Part shown: in pieces, positions 8,081 through 15,866 of the stretch
How positions within the stretch are numbered: position 1 is the stretch's first letter
Layout of the letters: each line of letters begins with the position of its first letter
From: DASQLQ01 sp035629935
Lineage (GTDB): Bacteria; Actinomycetota; CADDZG01; WHSQ01
Direction: 5' to 3'
DNA length: 33,605 bases
Assembly (NCBI GenBank): GCA_035629935.1
Contig: DASQLQ010000023.1
Location: forward strand, 1-33,605
The notes under the pieces: model-generated
What the model saw: only the letters and a program-made list of their open reading frames with translations
Databases searched by the model: none
Told to the model about the DNA's origin: nothing
Made by a program: the position numbers and the translations under genes

Positions 8081-8643
8081 AGACCTTCCAAAATGGACTG
8101 TCAAATCGGACGCTCAACGCTACCGCAGCGTCACTCCTGGGCTTCCTGCTCAACGGTCCTCTAACGGGGTGGGACATCGTCGGCACCGTCGAGGCCTCGA
8201 TCGGCTGCTTCTGGAACCTCACACGCAGCCAGGTCTACAGGGAGCTCCGGTCCCTCGCCGAGGCCGGGCTGGTCGAGGTGGGCGAGACGGGTGCGCGCGA
8301 CCGACGGCCCTATTCGATCACCGAGGAAGGACGGCAGGCATTCCTCGGTTGGCTGCGCCAGAACCCCGGCGACGATCTCATCCGGATGCAGGGACTTCTG
8401 AAGTTCTTCTTCGCCGATTATCTCGACGAGAAAACCTTGAGGCGCTTCGTCACGATGCAGAAGCTCGAGCACGAAGAGCGCCTTGCTTATTTCCGCGAGA
8501 TCCTGCCCGAGGTCGAGCGTGAGTCTCCCCTAACCGCTCACACACTCAGATTCGGCATCCGTTACGAGGAGATGACGCTCGAGTGGCTCGACTCGATGCC
8601 GTGGGACGAAGTGGAAAAGGCAGGCGTGGACTCGTCTGTCTAG
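8059..8643 (+). CDS. PadR-family transcriptional regulator
   Basis: A 194-residue regulator with an N-terminal winged helix. The region 'AASLLGFLLNGPLTGWDIVGTVE' through 'SQVYRELRSLAEAGLVEV' and 'RRPYSITEEGRQAFLGWL' is the PadR signature. The C-terminal half ('LLKFFFADYLDEKTLRRFV...') is the helical PadR/Vir_act_alpha_C-type dimerisation domain. Three in-frame ATGs (8059, 8065, 8071) compete and none has a clear ribosome binding site; I chose the first because a possible -10 box ends 8 bp before it. The likely targets are itself and the divergent membrane protein. Its stop overlaps the pilT stop tail-to-tail (CTAG). Confidence 0.87.
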   Translation: MSMWMETKTFQNGLSNRTLNATAASLLGFLLNGPLTGWDIVGTVEASIGCFWNLTRSQVYRELRSLAEAGLVEVGETGARDRRPYSITEEGRQAFLGWLRQNPGDDLIRMQGLLKFFFADYLDEKTLRRFVTMQKLEHEERLAYFREILPEVERESPLTAHTLRFGIRYEEMTLEWLDSMPWDEVEKAGVDSSV

Positions 8644-9722
8644 ATGGCGATGACGCCCTGTTGTTTCAGTGCCAGCTCGAAGTCGTGCGGGTTCGTAGCA
8701 GCGGCCTTGGCGTCGTCCATCGACACGAGCTCCTTCTTGACGAGCTCGACAACCGCCTGATCGAAGGTCTGCATCCCGTAGAAACCCGACTCGGCGATGA
8801 TGTCCACGATCTCGTGCGTTCGGTCGGGGTCGAGGATCAGATCCCGGATGCGACCGTTCATCACCATCACCTCGATGGCGGCAACCCGGCCCCCGCCTGC
8901 CTTCGGCAACAAACGCTGTGAGATAACGCCGACCAGAGCCCCGGCAAGAGCGACCCGGGTCTGCTTCTGCTCGTGCGGAGGGAAGAACTCGATGATCCGG
9001 TTGATCGTCTCGGTCGCGTTCGTGGTGTGCAACGTTGCGAGCACGAAGTGACCCGTTTCTGCTGCTTGGAGCGCGGCTTTGACTGTTTCCATGTCGCGGA
9101 TCTCGCCGACGAAGATCACATCGGGGTCCTGACGCATAGCGGCGCGCAATGCCGAAGCGAAATCGTGAGTGTCTTGACCGATCTCTCGTTGGGTGACGAT
9201 CGAGCGGTTGTCGTTGTGAAGGATCTCGATCGGATCCTCGATGGTGAGGATGTGACACGCTCTCGACGCGTTGATGTGACCGAGGATCGCGCCCGTCGTA
9301 GTGGTTTTTCCGGACGACGTCGGCCCGGTGATGAGAACCAGCCCCCGGTGCTCGTTGCCCAGAGCCTCGACCGCCTCGGGTAGACCCAGGGCTTGGAACG
9401 ACGGTGGCTCGGGCAAGATGCGACGAGCAGAGATCCCTATCGTCCCGCGCGTACGATGGACGTTCACGCGGAACCGACCTAGATCGGGAGCCGTGTATCC
9501 GAAGTCAACCTCACCCACCTTCTCGAGGTGCTCGGCCTGCCCCTCATCCATCATCTGATCGGCCATCTCGGCGCAGATCTTCTCGTCGAGCTCGGGGAAA
9601 GCCGTAGCGGCCAGGTGGCCGCTGATCCTCACCGTGGGCACGGTGCCGGTCTTCAGATGCAGGTCGGAGCATTGCTGTTCAACGGCGTACTTCAGGAGGT
9701 CGTTGATATGGATGATCGTCAC
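8640..9722 (-). CDS. pilT: PilT-type twitching motility ATPase
   Basis: A 360-residue hexameric ATPase that retracts type IV pili from the cytoplasmic face. Walker A GPTSSGKTT is at residues 133-141, the Asp box IEDPIE at 161-166, Walker B 'VIFVGEIRD' at 202-210 and the His box 'LATLHTTNA' at 228-236. The N-terminal PAS-like domain 'SDLHLKTGTVPTVRISG' is intact, and the length is normal for PilT. It starts with GTG 9722-9720 behind AGGAGA. It lacks the usual pil neighbours (pilB, pilC, pilins) in this window, so it is either an orphan or split from the main pilus locus. A PilU paralogue is the main alternative. Confidence 0.93.
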   Translation of the reverse strand: MTIIHINDLLKYAVEQQCSDLHLKTGTVPTVRISGHLAATAFPELDEKICAEMADQMMDEGQAEHLEKVGEVDFGYTAPDLGRFRVNVHRTRGTIGISARRILPEPPSFQALGLPEAVEALGNEHRGLVLITGPTSSGKTTTTGAILGHINASRACHILTIEDPIEILHNDNRSIVTQREIGQDTHDFASALRAAMRQDPDVIFVGEIRDMETVKAALQAAETGHFVLATLHTTNATETINRIIEFFPPHEQKQTRVALAGALVGVISQRLLPKAGGGRVAAIEVMVMNGRIRDLILDPDRTHEIVDIIAESGFYGMQTFDQAVVELVKKELVSMDDAKAAATNPHDFELALKQQGVIAI

Positions 9723-9787
9723 TCATTCTCCTCCGGTCGACCTCTTCCTACTACCCGCGGCCCCGCCGCCTGTCCATAATGGGAGCC

Positions 9788-10486
9788 ATGTCCACCGACA
9801 ATCAAGAGACTTCGACCCCTCCTCCCGAGTCCTTCGAGCCCGAGTTCGAACTTCGGACACTGGAGGAAGCCCCATTCCTCGTAGGGGCCTCGGAAAGATC
9901 GAAGAAGGATCTCGAAGCGGCGGCCAAGGTCCAGTACTTCGAGGCAGGTATGGATGTCGTGAAACAGGGCGACCTCCCGACCGAGGTCATCGTGATCAAA
10001 CGGGGAGAGGTTCGCATCTACGTGCTCGAACCCGACGGTGTGCGCCGGGATATCCGCACGATGGGGCCGGGTCAGATCCTCGGCGAGCTCGGAGTGTTGG
10101 GGGGCCATCGCCGGACCGCATCAGCGGAAGCCCTCAGTGACGCCGAGGTCTGGGTCGTCGAGCGAGATGCCTTCGCCGAGGTGTATTCGTCGGATCCCCA
10201 GATCACCATCGAGATCGCAAAGGTCATGGCTCCATACATCCTCGAGGACGACGAGCTGGCTATGGACGTGCTCGCACTCAATCTCCGAGGCCGGGTCGTG
10301 AAGCGGCTACAGGAGCTGTCTATGTCGGAATCCGCGGTGACCCTCCCCCGCCTGGCGACGCTTTCGGGCGGTCCTCAGAGCGACGTGATCGGGATCCTCG
10401 AGCAGCTCCAGAGAGAAGGCGTCATCGAGGTGACCGGCGGCGGGATAAACGTCCTCGACCAGGGGCTACTCGAGCGCTTCGCCTAG
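9788..10486 (+). CDS. CRP/FNR-family cyclic-nucleotide-type regulator
   Basis: A 232-residue transcription factor. A cNMP-binding beta-barrel spans about residues 45-130, with the phosphate-binding cassette 'GELGVLGGHRRTASA' at 99-113; the RT pair aligns with Arg82-Ser83 of E. coli CRP, so cyclic nucleotide binding is plausible. A winged helix occupies about 168-224 ('TLPRLATLSGGPQSDVIGILEQL'). I chose ATG 9788 because CATAAT (9775-9780) lies 7 bp before it, fitting a leaderless mRNA; an in-frame ATG at 9779 would overlap that box. It is divergent from pilT by 65 bp. No FNR-type cysteine cluster is present. Confidence 0.88.
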   Translation: MSTDNQETSTPPPESFEPEFELRTLEEAPFLVGASERSKKDLEAAAKVQYFEAGMDVVKQGDLPTEVIVIKRGEVRIYVLEPDGVRRDIRTMGPGQILGELGVLGGHRRTASAEALSDAEVWVVERDAFAEVYSSDPQITIEIAKVMAPYILEDDELAMDVLALNLRGRVVKRLQELSMSESAVTLPRLATLSGGPQSDVIGILEQLQREGVIEVTGGGINVLDQGLLERFA

Positions 10487-10566
10487 GAAAACCCGTTGTA
10501 GGCCCTTGTGCGCCTGTGATTGCGCGCCTTTACTGAGACGAAACCGGTCTCCAGGGGGGACTCAAG

Positions 10567-11658
10567 ATGGGTCTGAGAATCGGAAACTCCGCACGCGTCC
10601 CGGCGATCGCCGCGGCGATCGCTCTCGGCCTCGCGCTGTTCCCGGCCACATCGGCGTTCGCGCAGGTAGCGGACGACGTCAAGGTCGCCGGCAGTGCCGC
10701 CACCGGGGGATTCCCCGAAGATCTCTTCGTGCGGGTCGTCTCGCCACCCGAGTACGTACGAGGCTGTTGTCAGGACGGGACCTCGGGCGAGTGGCTGGGC
10801 CCCGACTATCAGACTTCAGACGGTGAGACCGTTGGTCCCAGCGCGATCGAGTGGAGCGTGATCTTCGACGACGAGGCGACTTCTCCCGAGATGGCTGCGC
10901 GCCGCGACCAGTTCCAGGGCTGGCCGGAAGTCGAATCCGCCGCGATCCAGGTCAAGCGCTACGAGAACGATCAGGTCGTCCAAGAGCTTCCCGGTCACTT
11001 CATCGTGTCCAAGAACGATGCGCCGGACGCCGCCGACTACGAGGCATCGGTAGCCGTCGAGCTCGGAGGGGGGGTCTTCGCAGCCGCCGGTTTCACGGTC
11101 ATCGACCCCGCCTATAACGACCTCAAGGTCAAGAGAACGATCCCGGCCGACAAGTGGAACAGCGATCAGATCCACATTGCGATCAACAGCATGGCGCTCA
11201 TCGGTCCACTGCCGACTTTCGGGACGGAGGGGGACGACGAGGTTCAGGGAACGAATAAGGACGACGTCATCGTGCTGGGAAAGGGGAACGATAAGAGCAA
11301 CGGTGACGACGGGAACGACAAGCTGAATGGCCAAGCCGGGAACGACATCGTCGAGGGCGGCCTCGGCAACGATCGCGTCGTTGGGGGGGCCGGGAACGAC
11401 AAGCTCTATGGAGATAACGCACTTGGAAGTGGCGGCGGCGCGGCTCGCCGTTACACGGCGGCTCAGGACCTGAACGACGTCGTGCTCGGTGGCGGAGGGA
11501 AGGACCTCGTCTCGGGGGGCGGCGGAAACGACAGGTTGGTGGGGGGGCCGGGGCTCGACGTGATCAAGGGCGGGCCGGGTACCGATACCTGCGTCTTCGA
11601 TCGAAAAGAGGAGCTCAAGAAGAGCTCGGAATGCGAGAAGAAGGCACGTAGCTTCTAG
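10567..11658 (+). CDS. Secreted protein with RTX-like calcium-binding repeats
   Basis: A 363-residue exported protein. A signal peptide ends near residue 32 (SAFA|Q). Residues about 33-215 form a globular region of unknown function with two adjacent Cys (CC) near position 60. From about residue 218 glycine/aspartate nonapeptides of the GGxGxDxLx kind run to near the C-terminus (for example 'GGLGNDRVVGGAGNDKLYGD'), interrupted once by a basic, Gly-rich insert. Such repeats fold into a calcium-stabilised beta-roll outside the cell. It ends with a Cys pair and a Lys-rich tail. Start ATG 10567 follows a GGGGGGA site. No type I secretion genes are nearby, so Sec export fits better than a classical RTX toxin route. 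Confidence 0.85.
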   Translation: MGLRIGNSARVPAIAAAIALGLALFPATSAFAQVADDVKVAGSAATGGFPEDLFVRVVSPPEYVRGCCQDGTSGEWLGPDYQTSDGETVGPSAIEWSVIFDDEATSPEMAARRDQFQGWPEVESAAIQVKRYENDQVVQELPGHFIVSKNDAPDAADYEASVAVELGGGVFAAAGFTVIDPAYNDLKVKRTIPADKWNSDQIHIAINSMALIGPLPTFGTEGDDEVQGTNKDDVIVLGKGNDKSNGDDGNDKLNGQAGNDIVEGGLGNDRVVGGAGNDKLYGDNALGSGGGAARRYTAAQDLNDVVLGGGGKDLVSGGGGNDRLVGGPGLDVIKGGPGTDTCVFDRKEELKKSSECEKKARSF

Positions 11659-11686
11659 AACCTTCCCCCGTGGTTACGGTTAAGGC

Positions 11687-13624
11687 GTGCTCGCGATATC
11701 TGGACTCCAGAAGGCTTTCGGGGCGCGCGACCTCTTACTCGACGCGCAGCTCAATGTCTACGCGCGCGATCGCATAGCCATCGTCGGGCCCAATGGGTCC
11801 GGCAAGACGACCCTGCTCGACATGATCGTCGGCGATCAGCAGCCCGATTCGGGTGAGATTCGACTGATCAAGGATGCGGTCGTCGGCTACCTGCGACAGG
11901 AGACCGATGCTCTAAGGGGTCGGCCATTGCTCGAGGAGGTCGTTTCGACGGGGCACACCGCAGCCCGGGTCGGGCACCGCCTTGCGGTCCTCGAGACCGA
12001 GATGGCCGAGACTGAGCCGGGCCCAGAACGCGACCGGGTGGTGGCGGAGTACGGGCGCCTGCAGGACAAGTACTCGTCGCTCGGTGGCTACTCGCTGGAG
12101 CACGAAGCCAAGCGGATCCTCGGGGGCCTGGGTTTCTCGACCGAGGACTTCACTCGGATGACGGACAAGTTTTCCGGCGGGTGGTTGATGCGCATCGCTC
12201 TGGCCAAGCTCTTGCTGGCGAACCCCGATCTATTGATGCTCGACGAGCCCACCAACCACCTCGATCTCGAATCGGTTGTGTGGCTCGAACGCTTCTTGCG
12301 TTCGTACGAGGGTGCCGTGATCCTGATCTCTCACGACCGCGACCTCATCAATTCCCTGTCGAGCAAAGTCGTTGAGCTGCGAGACAAGAAGCTCTACTCG
12401 TACACGGGCGATTATCAGAGCTTCGTGGAACAGCGGGAGTTGGAGCTCGAGCAACAGGAAGCCGCTGCACGGAATCAAGCTCGGAAACTGGCTCAGACGG
12501 AGCGCTTCATCAACCGCTTTCGCTACAAGGCGAGTCTTGCAAGTCGGGTGCAGAGCCGCGTGAAGGCGCTCGAGAAGATCGAACGGATAGAAGCGCCGAC
12601 CAGGTCGCGCAAGAACATGAACCTGACTTTCCCAGAGCCCCCGCGTTCGGGACGCGTGGTCATCGAGTTGTCCGACGTGACATTCGGCTATGACGCGGCC
12701 CCCGTGTACGAAGGACTCGATCTCATCATGGAGCGCGGCGACAAGCTCGCGCTCGTCGGCCCGAACGGGGCCGGCAAGTCGACACTCCTCAAGCTTCTCG
12801 CCGGCGTCAACGAGCCACAAGCCGGAAAGCGCAGGCTCGGACACAAGGTCGAGCTCGGCTATTTCGCCCAACATCAGATCGAAGCTCTGACGCCGACGAA
12901 CACGGTGCTCCAGGAGTTGCGAAGCGCCGTCCCCCCCGGCATCGAAGTCGACGCTCGCAGACTCCTGGGCCGTTTCCTGTTCTCGGGTCAGGAGCAGGAC
13001 AAGAAGGTGGTTGTGTTGTCCGGCGGCGAGAGGACTCGTCTGGCCCTGGCGAAACTGCTCGTCTCACCGGTGAACTTCCTGTGCATGGACGAGCCGACGA
13101 ACCACCTCGACATGTGGAGCCGCGATGTCCTCGAAGAAGCACTCAGTGAGTATTCGGGGACGATCGTTCTGATCACCCACGACCGTCACCTCATCCGAAG
13201 CGTCGCGAACCGCGTCGTCGAGGTTATCCAGGGACGAGTCACGAACTTCGACGGTGATTACGCCTACTACCTGTCCAAGTCGGAGCGAGCCGAGGTGGAC
13301 CCGGGGACGACCGAAACTGCGGGAAATGGGAAGCCGAGGGAGACCGGGCCCAAGACGAAGGAACAGAAACGCCTGGAGGCCGAGGCTCGGCAACAAACGA
13401 AAACGTTGCGAGATCGGGTCACTCGGATCGAGCGCGAACTGGACGAGCTGACGAATGAGTTGAAGACCTTCGAGGAAGCATTCGCCGATCCCGAGCTCTA
13501 CATGTCGGGCGCCGACGTAGCCGACATGACGAAGCGTTACGAGGCCGGGAAACGCCGGCGTAAGAAGCTGGAAGGGACCTGGACCGAGGCGATGCAGTCC
13601 CTGGAGACCGCCGAGTCCCAATGA
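11687..13624 (+). CDS. ABC-F family ATPase (Uup/EttA-like)
   Basis: A 645-residue soluble protein with two ABC domains and no membrane segments, the ABC-F architecture. These proteins act on the ribosome (translation factor, or antibiotic target protection in some members). Domain 1 has Walker A GPNGSGKTT, signature 'FSGGW' and Walker B 'LLMLDEPTNHLD'. Domain 2 has GPNGAGKST near residue 358, 'LSGGERTRLALAKLL' and 'FLCMDEPTNHLD'. The inter-domain linker contains 'RYKASLASRVQSRVKALEK', the ABC_tran_Xtn helix pair. A charged C-terminal coiled coil (about 540-640) resembles Uup. It starts with GTG 11687. Without phylogeny I cannot say whether it is housekeeping or resistance type. Confidence 0.93.
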   Translation: MLAISGLQKAFGARDLLLDAQLNVYARDRIAIVGPNGSGKTTLLDMIVGDQQPDSGEIRLIKDAVVGYLRQETDALRGRPLLEEVVSTGHTAARVGHRLAVLETEMAETEPGPERDRVVAEYGRLQDKYSSLGGYSLEHEAKRILGGLGFSTEDFTRMTDKFSGGWLMRIALAKLLLANPDLLMLDEPTNHLDLESVVWLERFLRSYEGAVILISHDRDLINSLSSKVVELRDKKLYSYTGDYQSFVEQRELELEQQEAAARNQARKLAQTERFINRFRYKASLASRVQSRVKALEKIERIEAPTRSRKNMNLTFPEPPRSGRVVIELSDVTFGYDAAPVYEGLDLIMERGDKLALVGPNGAGKSTLLKLLAGVNEPQAGKRRLGHKVELGYFAQHQIEALTPTNTVLQELRSAVPPGIEVDARRLLGRFLFSGQEQDKKVVVLSGGERTRLALAKLLVSPVNFLCMDEPTNHLDMWSRDVLEEALSEYSGTIVLITHDRHLIRSVANRVVEVIQGRVTNFDGDYAYYLSKSERAEVDPGTTETAGNGKPRETGPKTKEQKRLEAEARQQTKTLRDRVTRIERELDELTNELKTFEEAFADPELYMSGADVADMTKRYEAGKRRRKKLEGTWTEAMQSLETAESQ

Positions 13625-13673
13625 CCTCGAAGTCGGGGACCTACGTTCTCGGCGAACAGAACTACGAAGTGGA

Positions 13674-14396
13674 CTAGCCGAGCCCTTTCCACATCGCCGC
13701 CAGACCAGAGACGAGCGCGAACCCGAGCACCGCCGGTCGCAGCCAACCGCGATCGAGGACGCGTGCCAGGCGCGCGGACAACCAGAGACCGATCAACAGG
13801 GCCGGGATCAACTGGAGGGCAAGGATCAGATGTTGTGTCTGCACCCGGCCGGCCACTCCCAGCACGGTCAGCGAGATGATGGATCCGATGACGAACGCGG
13901 CCGCCAAGGTCGCACGCAATTGAGGGCCGGGACGCCGTTGGTACGCCAGCGCCAGCGCGGGTCCGCCGATGCCGGCGATCGTTCCCATGAAACCGGAGAA
14001 GACACCCGCCACGACGCGCAGCCGGGTCTTCAATTCGAATTCCGGGGTGAACCAGCTGATCAAGGCGGCAACGAACACCACTGCTCCGATAACGAAGATG
14101 ATCCGCTCGCCGCTCAGGACGCCTATCAACACGACCGCTAGCGCTGTTCCGGGCAGCCGGCCCAAGGTGATCTCGAGTAAGCCCCGCTTCTCGATGGCTT
14201 CTCGTTCCCGCACTGCCATCGACAGCGTGAGCGGAAAGGCAAGGATCAGGATCGTGGCGGGCACGGAGCCCGGAGCAACGAAGCTCAGTACCGGCGTGAC
14301 GATCAAAGCCATGCCGAACCCGATCGATCCTTGGATGAGTCCTCCGACGAGAACGGAGATAAGGGCGATGGCCATCTCTGGGGCGGTGAGATCCAT
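13674..14396 (-). CDS. TauE/SafE-family membrane permease
   Basis: A 240-residue integral membrane protein with about eight hydrophobic segments. The opening 'VLVGGLIQGSIGFGMALIVTPVLSF' and the repeat 'GVFSGFMGTIAGIGGPALALAYQ' are the two half-repeats of the TauE/SafE (DUF81) family, which export sulfite, sulfoacetate or related organic anions. The true start is taken as ATG 14396-14394, 22 bp after the upstream SDR stop; the frame is open further but runs into the SDR gene. It is therefore second in an SDR-permease operon controlled by the divergent promoter at 15257-15303. Its substrate is unknown. Confidence 0.88.
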   Translation of the reverse strand: MDLTAPEMAIALISVLVGGLIQGSIGFGMALIVTPVLSFVAPGSVPATILILAFPLTLSMAVREREAIEKRGLLEITLGRLPGTALAVVLIGVLSGERIIFVIGAVVFVAALISWFTPEFELKTRLRVVAGVFSGFMGTIAGIGGPALALAYQRRPGPQLRATLAAAFVIGSIISLTVLGVAGRVQTQHLILALQLIPALLIGLWLSARLARVLDRGWLRPAVLGFALVSGLAAMWKGLG

Positions 14397-14418
14397 CCCA
14401 CAGAGATAGCACGCCGCG

Positions 14419-15231
14419 TTACGCGCTCGATCTATCCGCCGCCGAACGCAACGGCCGGAGCCTTCCTGCAGCACGCAGCATGACGTTTGGGAAGTGAGCG
14501 CCGAACACTGCGGCGATCTTGTTCACAAGCGTCGGCGAAACCAATGGCTTGGATGCTGCCGCTGCTTCAAGCGCAGCGCGAACCACTTCCTCCGGATCGG
14601 CCCACAAACGACTGGGGATGTTCTTCTCCGTGAAACCGTTGCGAGCGGGTGCCTCGGTCCTCGTGAAACCGGGGCAAACGGATGTGACGTGCACACCGGT
14701 CCCATCCAGCTCGAACTCGACCGCTCGACTGAGGCTGTTCACGAACGCTTTGCTTGCGGCATAGGTCGCACCCCACGGGGTCGGATAGAAACCCACCCCG
14801 GCGGAGACCTGGATCACGTTGCCGCTACCCGTCTTGGTCATCGAAGCGAGTGCCGCATGCGTCAGCCGCAACACCGACACCGCGTTCAGCACCATCTGGT
14901 TCTCGAGCAGATCTCGGTCGTGCGCATGGAAAGGGCCGGGACCCGGGGTGCCTCCGCCGGCGTTGTTCACCAGGAGGTCGATCTGCTGGCCACCACCCGT
15001 CAATCGCAACTCGACGGCGTGGAGTTGGTCCGGATCCGTCAGATCGGCCGGCAACACCCCGACCTCGACCGAGTGCCGGTCGCTCAACTCCTCGGCCAGG
15101 GCATCCAGCAACGCTGCGCGGCGGGCGACAAGCACCAGATCGGTGCCTCGAGCGGCCAGCTCGCGTGCGAACGCCTCTCCGATCCCCGAAGACGCGCCCG
15201 TCACAAGTGCCCGTTCCCATGTCGTTGTCAT
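14419..15231 (-). CDS. Short-chain dehydrogenase/reductase
   Basis: A 270-residue classical SDR, a NAD(P)-dependent oxidoreductase. The cofactor motif TGASSGIG is at 11-18, NNAG at 89-92, and the catalytic residues are N116, S143, Y157 and K161 (YAASK). An arginine pair after the second beta strand ('VARRA') suggests preference for NADP(H). The ATG 15231-15229 follows a strong GGAGGATCG. It is first of an operon with the TauE/SafE permease and divergent from a TetR/MFS pair. The pairing suggests the enzyme modifies a compound that the permease and exporter handle, but the substrate cannot be read. Confidence 0.92.
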   Translation of the reverse strand: MTTTWERALVTGASSGIGEAFARELAARGTDLVLVARRAALLDALAEELSDRHSVEVGVLPADLTDPDQLHAVELRLTGGGQQIDLLVNNAGGGTPGPGPFHAHDRDLLENQMVLNAVSVLRLTHAALASMTKTGSGNVIQVSAGVGFYPTPWGATYAASKAFVNSLSRAVEFELDGTGVHVTSVCPGFTRTEAPARNGFTEKNIPSRLWADPEEVVRAALEAAAASKPLVSPTLVNKIAAVFGAHFPNVMLRAAGRLRPLRSAADRSSA

Positions 15232-15256
15232 CGATCCTCCTTCTTCGAAGGCGCTC

Positions 15257-15271
15257 TTGGCAGCCTTTCAA
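15257..15271. promoter_or_regulatory. Operator copy 1 (imperfect), SDR/TetR divergent region
   Basis: TTGGCAGCCTTTCAA matches the perfect palindrome at 15289-15303 at 13 of 15 positions, in the same orientation and 32 bp away (three helical turns). It contains the proposed -35 (TTGGCA) of the TetR-MFS promoter. Likely a second, weaker site for the adjacent TetR protein. Confidence 0.65.
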
Positions 15272-15286
15272 GAACCGTAGTAGAGT
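15257..15286 (+). promoter_or_regulatory. Candidate promoter for TetR-MFS
   Basis: TTGGCA (15257-15262) and TAGAGT (15281-15286) are separated by 18 bp. Transcription would start about 30 bases before the TetR ATG. The -35 lies inside operator copy 1. Confidence 0.5.
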
Positions 15287-15303
15287 TCTTGACAGCCTGT
15301 CAA
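15274..15303 (-). promoter_or_regulatory. Candidate promoter for SDR-TauE
   Basis: On the minus strand TTGACA (15303-15298) and TACGGT (15279-15274) are separated by 18 bp. The -35 lies inside the perfect palindrome. The two divergent promoters therefore interlock, each with an operator over its own -35. Confidence 0.5.
15289..15303. promoter_or_regulatory. Operator copy 2 (perfect palindrome), SDR/TetR divergent region
   Basis: TTGACAGCCTGTCAA is a perfect 7-1-7 inverted repeat located 21 bp before the TetR start. It is the best candidate site for the divergently encoded TetR protein. Confidence 0.7.
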
Positions 15304-15323
15304 CTCGACTTCAAGCTGACGCG

Positions 15324-15866
15324 ATGCCCAAGACAAGGCGAGACATCGGTCGCGACGAGAAGGTCACTGAGATCCTCGACGCGGCCGAACGCCAGCTTCG
15401 TGCTGGGGGTTACAACGCGGTTTCGGTTGCCGGGATCGCTCGCGAGCTGGGCCTCGCCCACAACGCGATCTATTGGTACTTCCCCTCGAAGGACCATCTG
15501 ATGGTCGCCGCGTTCGAGCACATCGTTCACAAGCTCCTCGCGAACAAGCCACGCGGCAGCCAGAGCGTCGTCGCGAAGGTGATGTGGTTCGTGGAGCAGC
15601 TGGGCGAGCTGTATCCCCTTCGAGCGTCGATGCACGAACAAGCGCAACGGAGCCCGGTGATAGCCGAGTACCTCACCGACCTGAACGCACGTCTTCGGTC
15701 GATGACGGTGAACGTTCTGCGCCCTTACATCGACAGTGAAGAACTCGACGTTGCCGCCGCCTCTTTCGCCGCTACGGTCCAAGGCTCCTTCCTTGCGGGG
15801 ATCGAGCCGAAGGAGCGGCGCAAGGTCTTGACGTTCGCGCTCGAGAAACTGATCGGGGTGCAGTGA
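15324..15866 (+). CDS. TetR/AcrR-family regulator of the divergent SDR/MFS locus
   Basis: A 180-residue repressor. The helix-turn-helix is at about residues 34-60 ('VSVAGIARELGLAHNAIYWYF' region, then 'PSKDHLMVAAFEHIV'). The C-terminal domain is short and helical. I chose ATG 15324 because the frame upstream runs through the SDR gene and promoter. Its stop overlaps the GTG of the MFS gene as GTGA, so the two are translated together. Two operator-like repeats directly upstream suggest it represses both itself with the exporter and the divergent SDR-permease operon until an inducer binds. Confidence 0.9.
   Translation: MPKTRRDIGRDEKVTEILDAAERQLRAGGYNAVSVAGIARELGLAHNAIYWYFPSKDHLMVAAFEHIVHKLLANKPRGSQSVVAKVMWFVEQLGELYPLRASMHEQAQRSPVIAEYLTDLNARLRSMTVNVLRPYIDSEELDVAAASFAATVQGSFLAGIEPKERRKVLTFALEKLIGVQ

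Noticed and set aside
10515..10520. CRP-binding site upstream of the RTX gene
   Set aside because: Only one half-site (TGTGA) is present, with no TCACA partner at the right distance.
10535..10551. Hairpin or riboswitch before the RTX gene
   Set aside because: The GAGAC/GTCTC stem is only 5 bp with no conserved riboswitch core in the 80-bp gap.
10567..11658. RTX toxin or type I secreted enzyme
   Set aside because: A Sec signal peptide is present, no type I secretion genes are nearby and no catalytic domain is visible; only the repeats are shared.
13648..13682. Terminator between the ABC-F and TauE genes
   Set aside because: CTCGGC/GCCGAG arms are only 6 bp with a 23-base loop, and one arm lies within the TauE coding end.
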